DNA from: Marsupella aquatica
Lineage: Eukaryota > Marchantiophyta
DNA: 64,000 nucleotides
Direction: 5' to 3'
NCBI GenBank assembly: GCA_973895155.1
Contig: OZ316891.1
Span: 20,522,001-20,586,000 of the forward strand
Below are positions 9,846 through 21,471 of the stretch, piece after piece (the stretch's first letter is position 1; each line of letters opens with the position of its first letter). The position numbers were made by a program, and so were the translations under genes. The notes beneath the pieces are model-generated. The model was not told the DNA's origin and ran no database searches. It worked only from the letters and a program-made list of their open reading frames with translations.

Positions 9846-12181
9846 CACCCCTGTTGTATAATCTTGGCATGGACAAACTGAACTGTTGGTATGACCCCAA
9901 AATTGATGCAAATGGATGACAAAACGGATGACAAAATGGTAGAGTATAATTGATTTATGTTTTGGCAAACTTGGGCCAAAGTGGGCAGCAGCATCGGGGA
10001 TTGGGAGGGGCAGTATGGCCCAAGAAAGTCGGGGAGCATTAACTTGACTTAGATTTAAGTATAGTGTTCTCTAGAAGTAGGTTTAAGTATGGTATTAAAA
10101 CTTTTTTCCGACTTCCCCTTATATGGTACATCACTGTTTTCAGTCTCCCAACTCCAAATTGTTTTGGTGATTATTTTAATTTTAATTTGGGCCTCCGATA
10201 GCTGGCTTCCTTGTAATTTTTTCTATGTGCAAATTACTTGAACCCCCCATATATATTCCATTTATTATTTCAATGTAGAAATTGATTGAACCCCTTTAAG
10301 TTTATTTATTTCTGTGCCACCTTTTCTCTGCCATTAATTGAAGGGAAAAGAAAATATTAGGTGTCTGATTTGAAATTGTGACCTCAAGGTTATTGTTGGA
10401 CTCCTCTACCATACCACTAAATCACATAGCTAGATGTGTTGAACAAATGATGTACCTAAGTACTTAGTTACATTTAAATAAAAATCATTCTGACATTTCA
10501 ATGACTAACAACCTCCTCTGGGCGAGCGCCTCCCTGTCTTGGGCCAGAGTTTGAGATTTTTCAATGCGCTTCAATTCGGGCTTCAATTCCCATGCTCTTC
10601 TAATTGCAACTTTTATAGTTACGTACCCCATGAGAGGTCCCTTCCAAAATTCCTGGCAACAGAGCATGCCATGTCAACAACAACCGTAACAAACAAGACT
10701 TGCTAGTTTTGTGAAACAAACTTACAGTTTTCATTCGTGTTTGCATCAATTTGGGTGTAAATTTTGGGACTCCATGCCGTAAAAAGAAATGTAAAAATTT
10801 AGATATGCAAAGAGCAAGGTGGGTAAAATTGTCACTATGTAACCGTTTTAGTTACATATCCAATTTTAAAAAGTAATTAAATTCAAAGATTTAAAAAGTA
10901 TTACATATATAATAAGCAATGATTAATAACTAACTTGATAACTTCCTTGTTAAAGGGTAATTGGCACATGGAGTAAGATTTTTAGTGTTTTGTGATTCAT
11001 GCAAACTGCCAGCTATGGTCAAAACTTGAACTCAATGAATTGACACAATTTATTTGATCAGATATTGATCTGGTTTCAAATGGACTTATCACAGATTGAC
11101 TTTTGCTCATAGCTTGAGAATTTGGTTGCATATAACGAAAAGGCCTGATTTTGACAACTGCTTATGATAACCATGCTGTTGACTTTGGTTTGCAAAGTAA
11201 AATATTCCTGTGGCAATTGAAAAAATGTCAAACTGCTCAAGCCATGGCTGAATGGGTCCACCATGATTTTGTGAGAAAATCTAATCTAAACAATGCAAGC
11301 TTTAAAATCTATCATATTTGTCCAACACAACATGACTACCAGCTTCTCTTCCTAATCAGACTTCTCTCTTCTGAAAGCTTAAGCGTTGCCCTTCTCCATT
11401 TGGTGAATAGTTGTGTCAAGGTCATGAGGCTATCAACCTCTAATTCAAAACTTGCCAAAGTCAGACTTCATTGAAATCTCCAGAATTTCCAATTATTTGA
11501 AAGTACATGAACAAAACAGGCTACAAATATTCTACAAAGAGGACTCAGCTACTAGAAAGCTTAGGGTTCCTTGTTGAGAAAAGCAAATTTCTGAATTGAT
11601 CAGGAGAAAGTAGTATTCTCATCTCGAATTTAGTGCCCAGGGCAATTTAGTGGTCAAATATAGTGTCATCCAATGCCCAAATCAACTAAAGTAAACAAAA
11701 TTGTGTCTTGGGTATATTAATTAATGTTCTAAAATTAGTCAAAATATCTCATAGATCTTAACTAAGTGTTTTAATGTGTGCTAGCAAAGCATTCTGGACC
11801 ATATTAGCCTCTCAAAACTCAAGCTAAACGCCCTTATTTTCCTGGTCATTATGAAGAATGTAAAATCACATTTGTATGAGTTAATTTCTCCTATACTTTC
11901 ATTAAAATTTGTCAAATTATCTCATCATAATAATCATTCTGTGATATCAAAGCATTTTGGACCATAATAACCTCTCACAACTTGAGTTAAAGCTAATATT
12001 ACATACATTATTTTTACTCAAACAAGGCCTGAAAAATGTAACCAGGGGTCCACTAACTAATTGCTTTATATTTCCATGATCTTATGTAAAATTTGTATTT
12101 TAATAAATTTAGATATGATAGTATAATTTAGGGTTTATATATTTTTCAATTAGTTGAAATAGTTAGGGGAAGAGGTCAAAA
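9846..12181. other. AT-rich intergenic stretch, no gene
   Basis: No conserved or recognisable reading frame. The longest frames (about 60-107 codons, for example 11151-11474) show no motifs. Around 10350-10445, read on the minus strand, TAGTGGTATGGTAGAGG and a weak B-box-like segment suggest a decayed tRNA-type SINE. The rest looks like old decayed sequence. Confidence 0.5.
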
Positions 12182-12480
12182 CTTTGTATTTAGCGGGCAG
12201 CGCGGTATCTGGAGGGTATCCCGCTAATAACGTCTGGAAAACAAAACACCCCTACTCCCGATTGCACGCCACTGTATTTTTAGATTTTACGTTGTGTCCG
12301 TTTAGGAGCTCCCTGTACCTGTGATTACGGTGGAGGTACCAATTTTCTCGCTTCCCGAAAGAAGGCGAAAAGAAGTCTATTCTATTCCCTAACGATTCCT
12401 ATTACTGTACAGTTGGATATTCCGAAGTGCACACGCCCAGGAAGAAACAAACGCTTTACATTTTCATGTGATTTGCAGAA
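12182..12480 (+). repeat. 300-bp duplicated segment, copy 1 (partner 52785-53083)
   Basis: The two segments are colinear along their length, sharing TTTGTATTTAGCGG at the start, GCGCGGTATCTGGAGGGT, CTGTACCTGTGATTACGGT, CCGAAAGAAGGCGAAA and CCCAGGAAG near the end. Copy 1 has stops in the frame that is open in copy 2, so it is not an obvious protein-coding repeat. Its nature is unknown: a short retroposon, or a duplicated promoter or leader region. Confidence 0.75.
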
Positions 12481-13883
12481 GGGATAAGTCCACAATTTCA
12501 GACTGCCCTGATGGATCAATCAATAACAACAATAACTATGATTCTTTTGGTTGCAACGTCAGTCATTTCTCGTCCCTCTTTGCCTTGTCACATTCAAGAC
12601 ACTGTCATCTGATGTTCCAGTACTGGTCTCGTGCCTTGCCAAAATCATCAACTGTCCTAATATCCCTCGGTTGGTGCAGTATAGTTTAGTCTTTAGATTA
12701 TTTTAGTAAATTATCCTGAAAGATGGACAACGAAGCTCCATGTCTAGCTTCAAGCTGCTTTCGGTTTGTACTGAGTGAATCAAGATCCTCGAAAATGCCT
12801 GATTGAATGAAAAACATTGCAGCTACTGTCGTTGATTGTGTTGTCTCTAAGTTGCAGTTCTCCCCGTCGTGCATCACTTCGGCTCTAGCTTGAACATGTC
12901 CTTCACAATAACACCTGATTATGAAAACTTACATAAGCTTCGAAAAGATGTCCAGTAGCTGTAAGTCTCAGATTTATATAGAGGGCATCAAATAGTCCGT
13001 CTGTGCCCGGATACTGTAGCTCTCTGTCAAGAGCAGTGTGACCAGTGCCATTAGATCCGCAGTTTGTAGATTTTCCATCGGATAGTCTCTTGCTTTGTTG
13101 AAAGTCTTTAATTCATTCCTGATTTGCTTTCCTCCCATGAGGCAAATTCGTGTTCCTTCTTATCTTACATATATATAAAAGCGTAATTTTTCTGCTGTCC
13201 CTTAAAAGATATTACCGACTAATCCTCAAAACTCATTGACCAGTAGTCTCCTTTTTATTAAAAAACAACTTTGCTTTGTACTGCCTAGGGCAAGATAACT
13301 CAGAGCTGGACCATGGCAAAAATGTCTACTGGAAATAGGAATAACCAATGAACTATAGCACATCACTGTTATACGAGGAGGGTTCCCTTTGGCAAAAATC
13401 TTTACTGAAACTTGGAACTGGGGTTGTTGGAGAAAAGCAGCCCAGAGATACCACAGCCTTTGACACACAACTCGGATGGAACCACTCGGAAAGTCCACTT
13501 TAGTATCATCCGTTGGTTAAATGGTCACACATTTGAGTCTCAAAATCCAAGTTTCAGGGTTACCCTAAATCTAAGCGTCAATCATTGTAGTTTGAGGGTC
13601 ACTTTCAATCTAACAATCAATCATTTTTTTGTTATTAAAACATCGAAATCTAATGATTCACTAAAAGACACCGAGACGCACCGAAAACTCTATTTCTGGT
13701 CGTCTAAACATCAACTTTTGTGATTGGAGCACATTTAAACGTTTGTTGAGAATCCATCTAGGAGTTCCAAAAGTCCATCTAGGATTTTGGACAAAGTTGA
13801 ATACCAAGGGGGCCCTTTTTCTTTGAAAGAAAGTTGATCATCGTCTCACTGTCAAGAAAGCTATCTCCACTAGAAGAGTTAGG
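12481..13883. other. 3' flank of the receptor kinase, no gene
   Basis: The short frames at 12468-12689, 13226-13498 and 13412-13723 carry no motifs. A local repeat of AATCTAA-CAATCAATCATT phrases occurs around 13565-13625. The last 100-200 bases probably include the 3' untranslated region of the minus-strand receptor kinase. Confidence 0.5.
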
Positions 13884-16794
13884 TTACGACCCATTACTAA
13901 AATCAGCAAACATGGCTTCATATATTTCTTTATATGTCTCACGTGATAATGCTGCCTCCTTCATCTCATGATAAGTGAGCCTGGAGCTTTCTTCGATCAT
14001 GCTCGAAACGTCTCTGCTACTAAGGAAAGAAACCACTTGCCTCATGTTGGGCCTCATCTTGCCATCTTCTTGCATGCACAGCTTGGACAGATCGACCAAG
14101 GTCTCCAGTTCATGGGCATGGAAATCACCGTTTAGTCTGTTGTCTACCAACTCATGATACAGAGATGGGCTGCGTAAGTATGGAGCTGCCCAGGAAACCA
14201 GTGAATCCGCCTTGTGGACGGCTTGGTGACCCGAGATAAGCTCCAGAAGGACCACACCGAAGCTGTACACATCACTTTTGGGGGAGAAGACCCCGGTCAA
14301 GACATATTGTGGATCCAAGTATCCAATGGAGCCCTTCACAATAGTCTCGAATGATTGGAAGGACGTGGCATCCACTGGGGCAGCTTTGGACAGCCCAAAG
14401 TCCGCGAGCTTGGCAGAGTTCGTTGTTGTGAGCAAAATGTTCCGTGATTTGACGTCCCTATGCACAATGGGGGGATTTGCTTCATGGTGGAGGTACTCCA
14501 ACCCATGGGCAACGTCGGCTGCAATTTTGACTCGTTGCTTCCATGTGATCACATTGTATACTCCTAGTTCCATGGAATTCATAGATTTCTCTGACGGGGA
14601 GGGCAACACGGATTGATGGAGCCGATCATAGAGACTCCCATTTGGAAGATACTCAAAGACCAGCATATGCCGACCTGCAAAGATTAAATCTAGAGTTAGT
14701 CTCTTGACGTTGAGGGTTAGGGTTAGCTAGCTAGCTCCAGTGGCTATCTCCATCAGGAGGCTCAACAGACATAATTATGTAAGACTTGAAAACCAGCTTT
14801 CGGGTTTATCACATAAATGAATTTCAAATATACATTTTGTGAGTGAATTGATCTGAATTAGGTGTCCGAGTCCATGGAGGTGATTTGGGATGCCCTCCAA
14901 ACACTTGCAATTTTTACTTGTACCTCTGTGACTGCAAAATCCAAACAAGTTCACGAGTTGTGGTAATAAATATTTCAAACGTACATTTTATGAGGGATTT
15001 GATCTCATATTAAGTTCGGAATGAATGGAGTTGATTTCAGATGCTTCCTACGCAATTTCAACATGTACCTTTGTGGATACAGAATCCAATCAAGTTCACG
15101 AGGTGGCGGTGGTGAACTCTCAGCAGGACAGCGATCTCATCCGAAGCGAGGACTTTGGAAGAAGAATATGGCCCTCTCGGTTTCTCCACTTTCACAGCTC
15201 CCACCGTGCCATCGGGAAAGTCGGCTCTGTACACGGTTCCGAAGCCGCCTTGTCCGAGAACGGAGCTGAATTTCTTGGTGGCTATTCTCAACTCTTCTAA
15301 CGAATATAGTCTGGCATGCTCGGTCTTGTACAGACGAGAGTAATATTCGCGTTCTCGACCCCGCTCTCGACAGCCCCTGATTCTATATACAATTGCTACT
15401 ATAGCAATGAGACCCACCAGTCCCCCGATTGATCCCGCTACTGCAAGCATAACCCTTTTTGAACCACCCACTGACTTCTTTCGCTGCACTTCGACCGTGT
15501 CAATCATCGGCCCACAAGAACCATTGAAGTTCAAGCTGCTAAAGGAAATCGTTGTTACATTGGCCGAGGCTTTGAAGGTCACTGTCTGCTGCGTCCATGA
15601 TGCCGCCATAGTCGTAGCGTTCAAACCCGTGACATTCGTGGTGAATTGGTGTCTTATGTCACTCCCATTGATCTGGAGCCCCATCGACGATATGTCCGTC
15701 CTCGTCGCATTAGTCACCTGCAATTGCAATCGAGCACCACCTTCGACGTAGGTCGAAGTGCATGCCCAGTTTGGCCTACCTGGTACGACCTTGACGTCTG
15801 GAGGGAACCCAGTCATGTAGAAAGTCAGGACGTACTCTTGCCCAACATCCGTCCTGAACGTCTGACTGATCGAGCCATTGTGATCCACGTCCGTGTGCGT
15901 ATTCAAATGAATGCTGTGCTTCCCATCTTGAGGTGTGAGGAATCCCGTACTCACATAATCGATGGGGCCGTAGTCAATGACCCAGCCACAAAATGAGAGG
16001 TAACTAGGATAAGATTGGTTCCAGGCGCTTGCTGCTATGTTATCCCCTGACAGAATGGTGCTGGTTTCGAATCCTCCATTACTGATCTGACCCTCCGAGT
16101 CGAGCGAAAAGTTCGAGAGCTGAAGCAACCCCTCGGTTGTGAATTGGTTAGTAGATCCTTGAGTAGATCTGATAACGAAGTTCGCCGTGGGTAGAAATGT
16201 AAAGCTGGACGTGTAGGAAAATTGATCCGAGGGTTTGGAGTAATTGGCGATGAACAGCGGATATGTATAATTCTGGTTACTAGGATTCGTTCCCAGATCG
16301 GGAGGAGCAGCCAGAAGGTAGTACTGTTGCCCATTTGGATCAACAAGGCCATTTACCAAACTGTGGTTTTCGTAGGTCCACTGCTGCGTGACGACAGACG
16401 AATTGCACGTACGGAGTTTTAGGACGCTGGATTCCCAGGACACGGCATCGAGACACAGGTTCCTCGCGGGGTTCCTCGACGGTATTGAGAAGGCAATGCT
16501 CCTGGTAGAGTTCTGGTAAGACCAGACCTCGTTAAACTGAGCGCCATCGCATCTGTACAAGCCCACTGTCCGGTTCCAGTCCGATTCATGGCCTGGGTGT
16601 GTAAACGTTGAATCTCCCAGTGCGTTGATGCAATACTTACAAGTCGGTAGTTCTCCCGAATCAAAGACTCCCGTTGTGATCCAGCCGAATTCGGACTCAT
16701 TCTTTGCTTGCACACGATCCCTGAGCAGTAAGAGACTGACACAAAAAAGCGTCAACATATACGAAATCCGACACAAGTAAACCATGGACAACAT
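13884..16794 (-). CDS. Receptor-like kinase with ricin-type lectin and DUF642 ectodomain
   Basis: Two exons on the minus strand, 16794-15069 and 14674-13884, join with a split glycine codon (donor AAAG/GTACATG, acceptor TTTGCAG/GTCGG) and give an 838-residue protein. Residues 1-30 are a signal peptide. About 36-165 resemble a ricin-type lectin repeat (LCLDAV, then QQW). About 225-437 match DUF642 (NGGFET, FCGWVIDYGPIDYVS, ISQTF, CGPMIDTVEV). About 446-470 is one membrane span. About 505-800 is a kinase with GQGGFG at 514-519, invariant Lys at 535, HRD at 647-649, DFG at 667-669 and GYLDPQY in the activation loop. All catalytic residues are present, so it should be an active RD serine/threonine kinase. 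DUF642 proteins are secreted cell-wall proteins, so a role in sensing cell-wall carbohydrate is my inference. The ligand is unknown. Gene-model confidence is high. Confidence 0.92.
14823..15105 (-). repeat. Tandem duplication of an exon-intron border inside the receptor kinase intron
   Basis: A unit of about 145-150 bp at 14970-15105, which contains the end of exon 1 with its splice donor, is repeated at 14823-14960. The decayed copy still encodes LVNLFGFC on the minus strand and keeps a donor-like AGAG/GTACAAGT and an acceptor-like TTTTGCAG. The intron between the two real exons therefore contains a ghost of the upstream exon border. Confidence 0.8.
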
Positions 16795-18521
16795 TTGAAG
16801 CTATTGAATCCCAACACGCTGTGAAGCTATTACCCTCCTGTACGGATATCTATGGCAACCACGATGCTATGATCTGTGACCGAATTGAAAACAAAGACCG
16901 GACGTAGGGTGGTCGCGGTCGTGCCCCGGCTACTAGAAACGCTACATACGAAACTGGCAATCTTTCAATCTTTCAAGGTAAAATAATATTTCTGAGTCTA
17001 TCCAAAGGCTGCAGAACCTGTCCCGAGCTAGATCCATTGTCCCATCCGCGGTCCCCAAACATTGCCTGAGCGTTAATTTGGGGATACAGCGTCGGGCAAT
17101 TGGGAGTTGAATTTTTCAAGAATGTACACAAGTAGCGCTTGCATTTGATTAAATTTTCCAGAAAGTCCGCGCCTTAGATTCTATATCTAAGGGCTAGTCT
17201 GCAACATGCATGCACTGCCGACTTGTTTCCTCTGAGCACTGGGTAGGCTGTTTATGTTTTTCCCCTTAGTTTACGCTCCTCGAGCTGGCTTGCGGCCCAA
17301 TGCCACATGCATATACCTACGTATAGCCCGACTCTCCATAGCTCTCCAATCCCATCGCCCTCACATTCCATAGTGCTCTCGCCCTTTAGCCTCCTCTCGT
17401 CCTTTAGCCTCGAATCCATACTCATTTCAGGAGGAAATGGAATTTTCAAGAGTGAGAGATTGTTTTTTACACCATAAAATAAAGCTGCGCCAAAATATGA
17501 TTCTGTCTTCATTGTTAATTATGTTAATCTGTCCAAAAGCTGCCGAACCCGTCCAGACCTCGATTCGCTAGTGTGTTTGTGGACGGGTGCCCTTCAATTG
17601 GGAAGTCGAGTTTTTCAAGAATATACACAGGTAGCGCTAGCACTGGATGTAATGTTCCTGAAATCGGCACCAATTATCTAGAATCAACTGTAAGTACTGT
17701 ATTTGCAGCAGTGCCGTCTTTTCTACTCTAAACTGTTGTAAAAGGCTGTGTATGTTTCCAATGTCCGCTCCTCAGGCTCTCTCTCTCTTTATGTTTCTAG
17801 AAATAAAAAGTCTCTTAGGTGTAAGTATAATGATAGCATGTTAGAATATATAGCATTGTAGACAACAATGGCCCCTCGTTCAAATGTGTATCATCCAAGG
17901 CAAATCACGAAGGAATTTGTCTTTTCATTAAATGGAAAGGAGACCGAGGTAACTCCGAACTTCTTGTTCTGTGAATTGGCAACTTGCCGCCACATGTCAG
18001 AAATACACGAATCATCCTTTCGTCCCAGTATCCATGGGATCACCAAAGGATCGAGTGGCGCCGTCTGAGGAGGAGATTCCCATGCCATGGAAGTCAGACC
18101 GATCCGGTGGAGGTCAGACTCGTCACCACTCTATACTCATCAGTCACGAAGAACATAGTGCAAACATCCCAGTAATCAGATCATATATATGGAAAGTACT
18201 GTAAATGAGGTGACTGAAAGCCGCTCTCAACTCAAATTGTCTTACACTCCTGAGTCAAATTGACGAAGTCGCCACGAAACGACTGTAGACCTAGAGTATG
18301 CCGGCTGAGAACGTTCATCATTTTGCTCCTACACTATCAAGCGGCTGCTCAGTGCTTAAAAAAACCATAGTTGGACCCCATGAGGATTTGGATGCGCTGA
18401 TTTCAGGTCTATGAATCGTCTGGATCACTCATGGGGTCTATCAAGTAACACTGCTCATTTGGGGGTCCATCAATATTTATCAGGTATATCTTTCATGCAG
18501 CGTACTCTTTCAGCTTCTTCT
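16795..18521. other. 5' flank of the receptor kinase (copy B), no gene
   Basis: This matches the copy A flank: 16795-17510 against 563-1380, and 17960-18370 against 1780-2440. It should hold the receptor kinase promoter on the minus strand. Short frames such as 17252-17512 and 17971-18204 are not conserved between copies. Confidence 0.55.
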
Positions 18522-18750
18522 TGTCTCAGTGTGGCCTTGTGTCAGTGTTGCTTTGTGTCAGTGTTGCCTTGTGTGTGAGGGAGAACATACTAACAATATG
18601 CATTATGTATACAGTAAAATCTTGTCTCAGTATTTCAAGGAAAATCTTGTCTCAGTGTGGCCTTGTGTCAGTGTGGCCTTGTGTGTGAGGGAGAACATAG
18701 TCAACATACTAACAATATGCATTATGGATACAGTAAAATCTTGTTTAGAG
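18522..18750 (+). repeat. Tandem repeat, two copies of roughly 110-125 bp
   Basis: The unit contains GTCTCAGTGTGGCCTTGTG, GTGTGAGGGAGAACATA, ACTAACAATATGCATTATG and ATACAGTAAAATCTTG, and appears twice in order. The short phrase GTGTCAGTGTTGC is itself reiterated in the first unit. Confidence 0.8.
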
Positions 18751-20718
18751 GGCATTATGTTCCTAGTTTGCCTTGGAAAAGACAGGCAAAAATCAGGCAT
18801 TAAGTGATTATCTTACATTATTTTCTGACAGTCTCCCTGGAATCGGGCCTGGAATTAAGGATGAGCGTTAGATTCTGGATATTGGCATCTTGGGCTAGGT
18901 GAGGTACTGGCTAATGTGAGTCAAAAACCCTACCGAATTTTCGGCAAAAGTGGCCAAAACTTTTTGAAGAGGTGGAATCTAGCTGGACCACCTTAAAACG
19001 ACTGATTCATCGGGGTAGGGTTGATCCGACCCTTCAGGCTGCATCACAGTAGTAGATATTGTACCATCAACCATGACCAGCAATATGACATTAGGTGAGT
19101 TAGTCGTGATCCGCCTGTGGTCGACGTTGCAATAGGATATGACCTTGACTGAGCAGTTTTTGACTGGCGACACTTGCTACATTCATTTCTCCAGAATGCA
19201 GCATGTGAACACCGATATACAGTTCTGAACTTCTGTCAATCTGACTTTGCTTGCTTCCTGTCTCGTCTACTCAAACACATTTCCCAGTGCCTCTGTTTTC
19301 AGTAGTCTGTATGTACTGTATAGCATGATTGGTTCTTGATAATCGTCTCCAGAATCACGGCTTTTTCGATTGGTGGCGTCATGAACCTGATGAATCCACA
19401 TTCTGTTGGGTTAAAGTTGACTTCTCGATCTCACCATTGAACTGCAGTAGCTACTTTCCCAGTGAATTTCTTGGAAGGTCACTTCTTTTTCTAATATCAT
19501 TCTCCCATAGACCTTATATACAAATCATTTAACTGGGATAATTAAGGACAATTATTATCTAAGGTCTATGGTTTATCAAAATCAATTTTAATATCGATGT
19601 AAATTTGTCTCACATTTTTTGGTCGTCTCGTCCTAACAAGAGATATCAAAGAAGCCTTACAGCTTCTCTGGGAATTAGAGTGGTGAGTAAAAATTATACA
19701 CTTTGAAACTATTCATCTGAGCTTCAATTTCCGGGTGAGAAGCTGGTCTAAATACCCATTCGGGAACCAACATTAGAGTCGAAAGACAAAGAGCATCCTA
19801 GTACGGCAGTTCCCTCGGATTGAAAGCTTGCTGAGAAACAAGACAGTTGCTTGTACTGTCCTGCATATCTCTTTCATATCTTGTAAGCTTAATCTTCAGT
19901 GGATTGTTCTGCCTTAATTATAAATTCTTGATCTTATCATAACAAATTTCCATGGATTGTTCTACATTGCATCTTTAGGATCTTATCAAAACAATCTTCA
20001 GCTGTTCATAGCAAAATTAATTCCAAGTTCCCAGCTCTCTAGCACTTTCTCATTTCTTTCCTGAGTCTAGCTAGAACTAGACCTACCTTTGTCTCACGAC
20101 TGAAGGGCTTGGGAAGAGCTGATCATAGATACTCTCCATGGTGATTAATTGGAGCTATAATGTCATTGTCCAGCCAATTCTATCAGAGCTCGATTCAAGA
20201 TTTCGTTTGTAAACAAGAAATTGCGCGAATCGTTTATGCAAATAAAACAGTGAAACAGCTTGGGGATATCAGCTCCAGCAATGGCTTTATCATTCAGGAC
20301 CACAGGATCGTGGGAGAAATTCCATCACAAATCTTCTTTGATCGCCCTGATCAGAGCTATCTGTAAAACTACTCACCAAATGGGTGCGGTCTATCATGAG
20401 TCAATAGTACCTATAAAGGCATAAAGATCCCATTCCCGAAAATTCATAGAAACTTGCATTCGCAATGTGCACGGTGTTCCGATTGGGACTTTCATCTAAA
20501 CAAGGGATTATAATGGCAGAGTATCATCAGCAAAGCTGAATGGACAGCTGTGAGTCACTGTCCCTCCTTGCAATTCGTAGCACCCGAAGTTTCAAGGGCG
20601 TATAATTCATTAATTGGCAAGTTGGCGATTGCAAGTGCAACGCATGCTCCATTATTCGTTGGAAGGAATAGCTTTATCCATCCGCGATACTGCGGGTCCA
20701 ATGGTCATGTAAACCTTA
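18751..20718. other. Segmental duplication copy B, intergenic, no gene
   Basis: 19040-19480 matches copy A 6740-7190. 19480-20560 has no counterpart in copy A, so it is either an insertion here or a deletion there. The frames at 20160-20366 and 20550-21104 (plus) are unrecognised, and the second is broken by stops in copy A. Confidence 0.45.
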
Positions 20719-21096
20719 CTACTCCAATCGTGAGAAGAAACGCGTATCATGTCTCAGAGAAACTGGAGCAAACACTCCCTTGCGAGTTGGGGATGAATTT
20801 TGAGGCTCGGCTTCTTCTCTTCCTTGGAAAATCTGGTCAAGTTGCGCAACCGTTTGGATCTGAGCATTCCAGCCGTATTCCCTTTGATGGTTTTCAACCT
20901 GTTCTATTTCCCAATGTGTCTTTGCTGTGGATGCAACACTTCGCAGCGTTGATATTTCAAATCTTCCATGGCTCGAGTAGAACAAGAAGACTGCGCCAAT
21001 GTGCAAAGGTCCTGTCATGGGAGATGCATGCAACATTTCCTCATCTCCAGCAAGCCACTTTGTTATTCGGCGTATTTGAATGTGAGGCCAAAACAT
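20719..21096 (-). CDS. Unrecognised open frame shared by both duplicated blocks (copy B)
   Basis: A 125-codon minus-strand frame whose central part matches the frame at 6929-7417 (SSHGRFEISTLR, IEQVENHQREYGW). It ends 5' to 3' in a polar stretch. It lies about 375 bases downstream of the CCZ1 stop on the same strand, so it could be part of the CCZ1 3' region or a separate small gene. No family is recognised. An overlapping plus-strand frame at 20968-21504 is also open, but its equivalent in copy A has stops. Confidence 0.3.
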   Translation of the reverse strand: MFWPHIQIRRITKWLAGDEEMLHASPMTGPLHIGAVFLFYSSHGRFEISTLRSVASTAKTHWEIEQVENHQREYGWNAQIQTVAQLDQIFQGREEAEPQNSSPTRKGVFAPVSLRHDTRFFSRLE

Positions 21097-21471
21097 TATC
21101 TTGAAAACCTTGAGAGGTGGTCATGGCACAACAAGAAGCTGATGGTGGAAGTTGGAGGTCCAGTTGTCATGATTGAATCCATCGACCTGCCCTTGGTAAG
21201 ATTGTGTCTAATGCAATTGGTTCGCAATCAAGCAAGTGCTGAACGTGCTTCAAATGATATGTTGCGGCGGTTTGATGGTACTGATGACGTCCCTCAGGAA
21301 GTCGAGCCCAAAGATCAGTCAGAAGAGAAAATCCCATTGAAGTACCTGAACATTGGTAATTGCAACGTCGTAAGGGTAATTATTGAAATTGCTCGAGGTT
21401 ACCAGACCTGGTTTATGAGACTTTTCCTGACTTATGTTATATTCGGAAACAACCAACGGACTACAACAGGG

